From the NCBI RefSeq assembly GCF_036075115.1, contig NZ_CP107958.1, positions 4,464,001 through 4,528,000 of the forward strand: a DNA stretch of 64,000 bases. Direction: 5' to 3'. The first letter of the stretch is position 1. Each line of letters begins with the position of its first letter. Positions 58,222-64,000 of this stretch are shown piece by piece. The DNA is from Streptomyces sp. NBC_00377 (GTDB lineage Bacteria; Actinomycetota; Actinomycetes; Streptomycetales; Streptomycetaceae). Made by a program: the position numbers and the translations under genes. The notes beneath the pieces are model-generated. The model ran no database searches and was not told the origin of the DNA. It saw nothing but the letters and a program-made list of their open reading frames with translations.

Positions 58222-58267
58222 ACACGGGGAGAACCGGAGGGACTTGACGGGGAGACGAGCGGAAGGG

Positions 58268-58630
58268 TCAGCCGGCGTCCGTCAGGCCCGTCGCCAGGCC
58301 CCTCTCGTCCCAGCGGACCTCCAGGACGCGGATCACGGCATCCCGGTCGATCGGCCCGAACACATGCGGGAACAGGGCGTCCGCGCGGACGCCGGGCGGC
58401 GGGGCGGGCGCGGCCGCCTCCCACTCGCACCTCGCGGTGAGCCGCTCCTCGTCCAGGACGAGCGCCAGCAGCGGCCGGGGACCGGTCCGGTAGAACGCGT
58501 TGACGACGGCGAGCGTCGTCCCCTCGTCGGGCGAGCAGTGCACGTACCCGTCCGCGGCGAGGGAGGCGGGTGCGTAGGGCCGGTCCGGGACGGCGTTCCA
58601 GTCGTCGAGCGGCACAACGTGATAAATCAT
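58268..58630 (-). CDS. DUF952-family protein
   Basis: The 120-residue protein has MIYHVVPLDDWNAV, GYVHCSPDEGTTLAVVNAFY, LLALVLDEERLTA and ALFPHVFGPIDRDAVI, the pattern of DUF952 proteins, which have a fold related to ADP-ribosyl-binding or glutathione-S-transferase-like enzymes but no proven function. It is convergent with the TerB gene. Confidence 0.85.
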   Translation of the reverse strand: MIYHVVPLDDWNAVPDRPYAPASLAADGYVHCSPDEGTTLAVVNAFYRTGPRPLLALVLDEERLTARCEWEAAAPAPPPGVRADALFPHVFGPIDRDAVIRVLEVRWDERGLATGLTDAG

Positions 58631-58735
58631 GATCCGGTTATACAACAGGCGTTTGACCGCCGCCGGGCATCCCGAAGCCGCCGTTCCCGGCATGTGACAC
58701 GCACTGGCTCGCTCCCGGGCCCGCACCCGGACCTG

Positions 58736-58779
58736 TGCTACCGTGATAAAAGTGGCAGTTTCGGTTACCAGAGGCTTTT
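58736..58779 (+). promoter_or_regulatory. csp promoter and conserved leader element (copy 2)
   Basis: TGCTACCGT then GCAGTTTCGGTTACCAGAGG mirrors the element at 44692-44735 before the other csp gene. The shared order and spacing indicate a common promoter and 5' UTR start. Confidence 0.55.
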
Positions 58780-58823
58780 GAGTGCTCTTCGACCTTCCGT
58801 CGACGGGCACTCTTTTTGTTTTT
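58780..58823 (+). terminator. U-tract hairpin inside the csp leader (attenuator candidate)
   Basis: GAGTGC (58780-58785) pairs with GCACTC (58807-58812) and TCGAC (58789-58793) with GTCGA (58799-58803), loop CTTCC, followed by TTTTTGTTTTT. It looks like a complete intrinsic terminator, rare in Streptomyces. The gene upstream runs the other way, so it can only act on RNA heading into csp. Confidence 0.7.
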
Positions 58824-58899
58824 GGGGCTTTCCCGATCCTGCCGCTACGCCGGGTCCGTAAGGTGCGGGCCCGGGGCATTGCCGCATAGGAGATACAAC

Positions 58900-59103
58900 A
58901 TGGCATCTGGCACCGTGAAGTGGTTCAACTCGGAAAAGGGCTTCGGCTTCATCGAGCAGGACGGTGGCGGCGCTGACGTGTTCGCCCACTACTCGAACAT
59001 CGCCACGTCCGGCTTCCGTGAGCTTCAGGAAGGCCAGAAGGTTACCTTCGACGTCACTCAGGGCCAGAAGGGCCCGCAGGCGGAGAACATCCAGCCCGCC
59101 TGA
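58900..59103 (+). CDS. Cold-shock protein (CspA family), copy 2
   Basis: The 67-residue protein has RNP1 KGFGFI (14-19) and RNP2 VFAHYS (27-32) and is nearly the same as copy 1, differing mainly at residues 37-66 (for example ATSG for AAQG and TFDVTQ for SFDIAQ). TAGGAGA precedes the ATG. A perfect terminator and the second DEAD-box gene follow. The 160-nt leader includes the U-tract hairpin. Confidence 0.95.
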   Translation: MASGTVKWFNSEKGFGFIEQDGGGADVFAHYSNIATSGFRELQEGQKVTFDVTQGQKGPQAENIQPA

Positions 59104-59164
59104 ACCGCCTGACGCCGCCTGACGCTGACGCTGACGCATCGGCTGCGCATCACGCGGACTAAGT

Positions 59165-59200
59165 GGCCGGGGCCCGCACTCCTGAGTGCGGGCCCCGGCC
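59165..59200 (+). terminator. Terminator of csp copy 2
   Basis: GGCCGGGGCCCGCACT (59165-59180) pairs perfectly with AGTGCGGGCCCCGGCC (59185-59200), loop CCTG. The core resembles the terminator of copy 1. Confidence 0.88.
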
Positions 59201-59213
59201 CATGGCATTTTCC

Positions 59214-59227
59214 CCTTTCGAGGAAGG
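59214..59227 (+). promoter_or_regulatory. Short SD-pairing stem in the second helicase leader
   Basis: CCTTTC (59214-59219) can pair with GGAAGG (59222-59227), one G-U wobble, covering the AGGAAGG ribosome binding site. Its loop is very tight, so it is weaker than the hairpin of copy 1. Confidence 0.3.
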
Positions 59228-59233
59228 TATCGG

Positions 59234-60847
59234 ATGAACCGCAACAGCTCCGTCCGCTCCCGTACGGACAGGCGCCAAGGCGCCCCCTCCCGTTCGGCCA
59301 AGCCGGGGCGGAGCGGACGCGGGAGTCGTCCCGCCGCGTCCGGCGGTGAATTCGCGGTGCCCGTCACTCTCACCCCGGGACTGCCCGCGGTGGAGTCGTT
59401 CACCGAACTCGACATGCCCGAGCGGCTGTTGACCGCCCTCGACGCCGAGGGCGTGACCACCCCGTTCCCGATCCAGGCCGCGACGCTGCCGAACTCGCTG
59501 GCCGGCCGGGACGTCCTCGGACGTGGCCGCACGGGCTCCGGCAAGACCCTCGCCTTCGGCCTCGCCCTGCTGGCCCGCACCGCCGGGCAGCGTGCCGAGC
59601 CCCGGCAGCCGCTGGCCCTGGTGCTCGTCCCGACCCGGGAACTCGCGCAGCAGGTCACCGACGCCCTCACCCCCTACGCCCGTGCGCTGCGGCTGCGGCT
59701 CGCCACGGTCGTCGGCGGTCTGTCGATCGGCCGGCAGGCGAGTGCGCTGCGCGGCGGCGCCGAGGTCGTCGTGGCCACGCCGGGCCGGCTCAAGGACCTC
59801 ATCGACCGGGCCGACTGCCGTCTGGACCAGGTTGCCATCACCGTCCTCGACGAGGCCGACCAGATGGCCGACATGGGCTTCATGCCGCAGGTCACCGCCC
59901 TGCTCGACCAGGTGCGTCCCGACGGCCAGCGCATGCTGTTCTCGGCGACCCTGGACCGTAACGTCGACCGCCTGGTGCGCAACTACCTGCACGACCCCGT
60001 CGTCCACTCGGTCGACCCGTCGGCGGGCGCCGTCACCACGATGGAGCACCACCTGCTGCACGTGGAGGACGAGGACAAGCACGCCACGACGACGGAGATC
60101 GCCGCCCGCGAGGGCCGCGTGATCATGTTCCTGGACACCAAGCACGCGGCGGACCGGCTGGCCAAGAAGCTGCTGGCGGTCGGGGTGCGCGCCGCGTCCC
60201 TGCACGGCGGCAAGTCCCAGAACCAGCGGACCCGGACACTGGCGCAGTTCAAGGACGGCCACGTCACGGTGCTGGTGGCGACCAACGTCGCGGCCCGCGG
60301 CATCCACGTCGACAACCTCGACCTCGTCGTCAACGTCGACCCGCCCGCCGACCACAAGGACTACCTGCACCGCGGCGGCCGCACCGCACGCGCCGGCGAG
60401 TCCGGCACCGTCGTCACGCTGGTGCTGCCCAGTCAGCGCCGGGAGATGACCCGTCTGATGGCGGACGCCGGTATCACCCCGCAGACCACCCGGGTCCGCT
60501 CGGGAGGCACCGAGCTGAGCCGGATCACCGGTGCACAGGCGCCCTCCGGCGTGCCCGTCGTGCTCGCTCCGCCGGCCGCCACGGAGAACCGTCCGGCGCG
60601 CACGGCTTCCGCCCCGCGCTCCCGCCGTGGCCGTCCCGCGGCACAGGGCGGCGGACGCCCCGCAGCACAGGGCAGCGGACGACCCGCAGCACAGGGCAGC
60701 GGACGCCCCGCGGCACAGGGCAGCGGACGACCCGCAGCACAGGGCGGCGGACGACCCGCGGCACAGGGCAGCGGACGCCCCGCCTCGCAGGGCCGCCGCC
60801 GCTCCTCGGCCAACGGCAACGGCGGCAACGCCTCGAACGGTCGCTGA
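59234..60847 (+). CDS. DEAD-box RNA helicase, copy 2
   Basis: The 537-residue paralogue of the helicase at 45235 has the same motifs (GRTGSGKT, VPTREL, LDEADQM, SAT, ARGIHVDNLDLVV, HRGGRTARAG). After the core comes a tail of six or seven GRPAAQGS-type repeats and a basic end. Such Gly/Arg-rich tails often bind RNA or drive condensation. ATG at 59234 follows AGGAAGG. It sits right after the csp copy 2 terminator, the same order as the first module. Confidence 0.93.
   Translation: MNRNSSVRSRTDRRQGAPSRSAKPGRSGRGSRPAASGGEFAVPVTLTPGLPAVESFTELDMPERLLTALDAEGVTTPFPIQAATLPNSLAGRDVLGRGRTGSGKTLAFGLALLARTAGQRAEPRQPLALVLVPTRELAQQVTDALTPYARALRLRLATVVGGLSIGRQASALRGGAEVVVATPGRLKDLIDRADCRLDQVAITVLDEADQMADMGFMPQVTALLDQVRPDGQRMLFSATLDRNVDRLVRNYLHDPVVHSVDPSAGAVTTMEHHLLHVEDEDKHATTTEIAAREGRVIMFLDTKHAADRLAKKLLAVGVRAASLHGGKSQNQRTRTLAQFKDGHVTVLVATNVAARGIHVDNLDLVVNVDPPADHKDYLHRGGRTARAGESGTVVTLVLPSQRREMTRLMADAGITPQTTRVRSGGTELSRITGAQAPSGVPVVLAPPAATENRPARTASAPRSRRGRPAAQGGGRPAAQGSGRPAAQGSGRPAAQGSGRPAAQGGGRPAAQGSGRPASQGRRRSSANGNGGNASNGR
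60629..60793 (+). repeat. 24-bp tandem repeats encoding GRPAAQGS
   Basis: Six to seven in-frame 24-bp copies in the C-terminal tail of helicase copy 2, nearly identical in DNA. Copy number is likely to vary by slippage. Confidence 0.8.
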
Positions 60848-60878
60848 CGCCGGGCCCGGCCCGGCGACCGGCCGGGGC

Positions 60879-61091
60879 TCACTCGCCGGGGCTCTCCGCC
60901 AGCGTGTGGGCGACCAGCGCGTTGGCGTGGCCGTGCCCCAGGCCGTGCTCGGTCTTCAGCCAGGAGACGAGCTCCATGTGCCGGGTGAGCGGTGAGGCGC
61001 GGATCAGGGTCTTCCACTCGGCGATCGGGCGTCCGTACTTCTTCTCGATCGACGGGAAGTAACTCGCGGGGCCCTTCACAGGTTCGGTCAT
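60879..61091 (-). CDS. DUF4287-family small protein
   Basis: The 70-residue product (ATG 61091) contains GPASYFPSIEKKYGRPIAEW and LKTEHGLGHGHANALVAHTL, the DUF4287 pattern. It is a short helical cytosolic protein of unknown function. An upstream start at 61151 would add 20 less typical residues. Confidence 0.85.
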   Translation of the reverse strand: MTEPVKGPASYFPSIEKKYGRPIAEWKTLIRASPLTRHMELVSWLKTEHGLGHGHANALVAHTLAESPGE

Positions 61092-61184
61092 GTCGGTAGG
61101 ACCGGCGCCGACGGGCGAAGTGAGCGGCGTCGCAGGAGTGATCCGCGTCACTGTTCTCGTCCGCCGTGCGGCGCGGCACGCGGC

Positions 61185-61547
61185 TCACCCGCCGGGCGCG
61201 GCGCAGGTCACGTACACGGCGTAGGGCAGCAGGATCGCGGGCAGGGTCACCAGCCGGGGCGTGAGCGAGCGGCCGGTCCTCAGAGGGCGCACACCGTCGA
61301 ACAGCACGAGCAGCAGGCCGGTGAACGCGGCGGACAGGGCCAGGGCGATCAGCACGAAGCCGCTGTTCTCGATCTGGTCGTAGGTGCAGTTGTCCAGGTC
61401 GCGCAGGCGGAGGTCGCCGTCGGTGCAGTGGCCGTGGGCGAGATACCAGCGCGCGCACAGCACGACGACGGCCGTCGGGAGACCGATCAGCAGGTGCGCC
61501 AGCAGCGGCGGCAGCCAGCCGCGCAGGGCGGAGAGTGCGGTACGCAT
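61185..61547 (-). CDS. Membrane protein, three helices
   Basis: The 120-residue product has hydrophobic segments at about 11-32, 60-82 and 97-115 and an outside loop with two Cys (HGHCTDGD, LDNCTYD) that could form a disulfide. GTG at 61607 is an alternative start. The family is not recognised. Confidence 0.6.
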   Translation of the reverse strand: MRTALSALRGWLPPLLAHLLIGLPTAVVVLCARWYLAHGHCTDGDLRLRDLDNCTYDQIENSGFVLIALALSAAFTGLLLVLFDGVRPLRTGRSLTPRLVTLPAILLPYAVYVTCAAPGG

Positions 61548-61722
61548 CCGGTCACCCCACCAGGGCGGGGCCGGGCGGGCTGTGACGGAGGCCACTCCTG
61601 TGGTCACAGGGCTGTCACGGCGGCTCAGCGCGCCGGGAACCGCGCCCGGAACCGGGCCGGGGCCCGGCGTCGGCGACCGGCCGGGGCGGCCGGGGGCGGT
61701 GGGCGGCCGGTGCTGTCGGCGG

Positions 61723-62064
61723 TCAGAGCGGGGAGCCGCCGAAGCCGATCTCGTTGCCGTCCGGGTCGTGGTAGGTGACCTTGCGTACGCCGTTGGAGTA
61801 GGTCTCGCGGCGGGTGGGGACCAGTCCCCGGCCGGTGATGGCGGCTACCCGGGCGCCGAGGTCGTCGACGAAGACGGTGTGCATGGCGTGGCCCGCGCGG
61901 CCGGGCCGGTGCTCGATGTACAGGTAGCGATGTTCGGCGAGTTCCCAGACGGCCTCCGCGTCGTTCGGCAGGAACGCCGACCCGGCGCCGAGCAGCCGCT
62001 CGTACCAGGCGAGGGCCGGTGCGAAGTCGTTGACGGGGATGCCTGCGAAGAGGTCGACGGCCAT
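61723..62064 (-). CDS. VOC-family (glyoxalase-like) protein
   Basis: The 113-residue protein has two beta-alpha-beta-beta-beta units: FAGIPVNDFAPALAWYERLL at the start, then HTVFVDDLGARVAAITGRGL and VTYHDPDGNEIGF near the end. VOC proteins are metal-dependent lyases or dioxygenases or antibiotic-binding proteins; the metal-ligand His/Glu set is only partly visible. It is 52 bp downstream of the LuxR-type gene. Confidence 0.82.
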   Translation of the reverse strand: MAVDLFAGIPVNDFAPALAWYERLLGAGSAFLPNDAEAVWELAEHRYLYIEHRPGRAGHAMHTVFVDDLGARVAAITGRGLVPTRRETYSNGVRKVTYHDPDGNEIGFGGSPL

Positions 62065-62116
62065 GACCTCGTCGTAGGTCGGGCGGCTCGTGGCGGCCGG
62101 GTACCGCACAGCCGTC

Positions 62117-64000
62117 TCACTCCTCCAGGGCGCCCCGCAACTCGCCCCGCCTGCGGATCCCCAACTTCCGGTAGGTGCTGGTGAGGTGGGTTTCCACGGT
62201 ACGGCGGGCGACGTGCAGGAGTTCCGCTATCTCGGTGTTGGTACGTCCCTCCGCCGCCAGTTCCGCGATACGGCGTTCGCTGGCGGTGAGGGCCCCGGAG
62301 CCGGTGTGGGCGGGGGTGGTGCGACGGCCGCCCGCGGTACGGAGGGCTTGCTCGGCATAGGTCAGGAGACGGACGCTGCCCAGTCGTTCGGCGCGTTCGG
62401 CACCCTCACGCAGGTGGTCACGGCCCCGTCCGCGCTCGCCGGCGGCGGTCAGCTGCCGGCCGTGCGCGAGGAGGGAGGCCACGAGCTCCGCCTCGGCCGG
62501 GGAGTCCCGCAGGACGGCCACCGCCTCCTCACCCAGTTCCAGGCCCCGCCTGCCGCGGGTCGCCCGGCCCAGGACGCGCAACGCCCGTCCCGTCGTGCGC
62601 GGGGTGTTCCACACACGGGCCAGCCGCAGTTCCTCGGTCGCGAGGGCCAGCGCCTCCTGGGAGTTGCCCAGCGCCAGCCGGCACTCCGCGGCCGCCGTCC
62701 GCCACGGTGTGACGACCGGGCTGAGGACGGCACGGGCGGACTGGCGGCGGCCGCACTCCAGGAAGTCGTGCAGGGCGCCCGCGACATCGCCCTCGGTGAA
62801 GCGCAGCACGCCCCGCGCGTACAGGAAGCGGTTCAGCTCCCAGGAGTCGGGGACGTCACGCAGGTCGAAGGCGTCGGCCAGACGGCGGGCCTCGGCCGTG
62901 CGGCCCGTCTCGACCAGCGCGAGCAGGATGTGCGCGTCCGCGCCCACGGGGCCGCCGCCGGTACGCCGGACGTGGGCCGCCTCGGAGTACCCCGCGAGCA
63001 CGGTGTCGTAGGCGCCCCGCGCCGCCGCTATGTCCCACCCGGTGTCCAGGAGGGCCTGCTCCATCGGGTGCAGCAGCGACGGATGCTGGCCGGCCAGGCC
63101 GCGCTCCACCAGGCGTTCCGCCTCGTCGAGCTCGTCGGCCCACTGGGCGACCGCCGCGGCCGTGCCCAGCAGGAACGGCTCGGCGAGGGAGTCGGCGGGT
63201 TCCGTCAGCAGGGTGCGCAGCCGTCGCATCGCCTCCCGCGCCGGGAGTTCGCCCGCGGTCGCCGCGTACCGCACGAGCAGGGCCTGACCCGAGGGACCGA
63301 CGAGTTCCGGGGAGCGTTCGGCGGTGTCGGTGAGCCAGCGGTAGGCCTCCCTGCGGACCATCCGGTCCTGGTCGGCGAGGAGCGCGGACGCCGTCTGGAG
63401 GGCGCGCGCCAGATCGGGGTGGGCGCTCAGCCGGGTCTCCAGGCGGCGCAGCACCTCCACCGCCGTGCGGACCTCGCCCCGGCCCACCAGCGCGGTGCCC
63501 AGCGCGATGGCCGTACGGACCTGGTCACGGGGTTCGGCGGGCAGGTCGAGCGCCTCGGCCAGCCGCGGGATGCCCGCCGGGGTGTCGGCGGAGGCGTACT
63601 CCAGGGAGCCGAGTTCGGTGAGCAGGCGCTGGCGCAGGTCGTCGGGCAGCGGTTCCTGGAGGGCCCGGCGCAGATAGCGGACGGCGTCGTGGGGGCGGTC
63701 CTCGCGCGCGGCCACGGTGCCGGCGTCGCGCAGCACGCGCTGTGCCCAGGGCAGGCCCTCGGGGGCGCTGCCCAGCAACTGCCGTGCCACGGAGTCGAGT
63801 GGGTCGCCCCGGCGCAGCATGGCCTGCGCCACCGCCCGGTGCGCGTCCTGGCGGCGGGCGGTGGACCAGCCTCCGAGAACGGCGTCCCGCAGGAGGGGGT
63901 GCGCGTAGCGGGGGCGGCCGGACCGATCCGGCCGCAGCACGCCGAGGCGCGTCATCGCGGTGAACCAGCCGGAGACACGGGCCGGATCGGCGCCGGAGGC
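62117..64000 (-). CDS. Large LuxR-family regulator, 3' part (5' end off-window)
   Basis: The frame is open from the right edge (codon starts at 64000) to TGA at 62117, giving 627 residues. The C-terminal 65 residues are a LuxR HTH (LTASERRIAELAAEGRTNTE, then IAELLHVARRTVETHLTSTY). The rest is a helical-repeat (TPR-like) region rich in Leu/Ala/Arg, as in LAL/MalT-type regulators, whose N-terminal AAA ATPase would be outside the window. Such proteins are often pathway-specific activators in Streptomyces. Confidence 0.88.
   Translation of the reverse strand, partial: ASGADPARVSGWFTAMTRLGVLRPDRSGRPRYAHPLLRDAVLGGWSTARRQDAHRAVAQAMLRRGDPLDSVARQLLGSAPEGLPWAQRVLRDAGTVAAREDRPHDAVRYLRRALQEPLPDDLRQRLLTELGSLEYASADTPAGIPRLAEALDLPAEPRDQVRTAIALGTALVGRGEVRTAVEVLRRLETRLSAHPDLARALQTASALLADQDRMVRREAYRWLTDTAERSPELVGPSGQALLVRYAATAGELPAREAMRRLRTLLTEPADSLAEPFLLGTAAAVAQWADELDEAERLVERGLAGQHPSLLHPMEQALLDTGWDIAAARGAYDTVLAGYSEAAHVRRTGGGPVGADAHILLALVETGRTAEARRLADAFDLRDVPDSWELNRFLYARGVLRFTEGDVAGALHDFLECGRRQSARAVLSPVVTPWRTAAAECRLALGNSQEALALATEELRLARVWNTPRTTGRALRVLGRATRGRRGLELGEEAVAVLRDSPAEAELVASLLAHGRQLTAAGERGRGRDHLREGAERAERLGSVRLLTYAEQALRTAGGRRTTPAHTGSGALTASERRIAELAAEGRTNTEIAELLHVARRTVETHLTSTYRKLGIRRRGELRGALEE

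Overview
The base composition (very GC-rich, third codon positions almost all G or C), the SigE-like and ECF sigma factors, the Scr1-type XRE regulator, the SCO2400- and SCO5918-type proteins and the abundance of secreted carbohydrate-active proteins all point to a Streptomyces chromosome. No plasmid or phage structural genes are seen.

Positions 1-7.7 kb look like the right end of an integrated element. A 48-bp copy of the 3' half of a tRNA-Gly(CCC) gene (7682-7729) has no 5' half, which is what integration into a tRNA leaves at the distal junction. To its left lie an HTH/PP2C phosphatase pair, an ATPase and an Scr1-type XRE regulator, a block of long inverted repeats (3.96-4.33 kb), a markedly lower-GC membrane pentapeptide-type protein, and a PIN-domain protein. 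Two nearly identical GTCTAG palindromes precede two of these genes. No integrase is visible inside the window.

7.9-13.2 kb holds an arsenic island (arsR, an aquaporin-type channel and arsC, divergent from arsM with mirrored operator-like boxes), then an HTTM/DUF5819 membrane pair. 13.3-31.4 kb is rich in exported proteins: an ice-binding (DUF3494) protein, a RICIN plus unassigned hydrolase, a GH62 arabinofuranosidase relic, a SigE-family sigma factor with a membrane anti-sigma-like partner, a RICIN-GH74 xyloglucanase, a type-B carboxylesterase, an FG-GAP/VCBS protein and a secreted alpha/beta hydrolase. MmcQ/YjbR, AraC and quinone-oxidoreductase genes lie between them.

31.9-44.6 kb carries an antimicrobial-type ABC exporter divergent from a NarL-type two-component system, a lamin-tail protein, a polysaccharide deacetylase lipoprotein and a sugar ABC importer. 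44.7-48.3 kb and 58.7-60.9 kb contain two copies of a cold-shock protein / terminator / DEAD-box helicase module. Both csp leaders share an element, and the first helicase leader has a hairpin that covers its Shine-Dalgarno sequence. Between them lie two tail-to-tail ECF sigma / CU044_5270 pairs, an MDR dehydrogenase with a TetR regulator, a PPOX protein, a CBM35-PL9 pectate lyase with a LacI-type palindrome, SCO2400-family and TerB-like proteins. The right end has a DUF4287 protein, a VOC protein and the 3' part of a large LuxR regulator that runs off the window.

All functions are read from sequence patterns by eye. No database search or folding program was run, so family names rest on recognised motifs and RNA structures on base pairing checked by hand.
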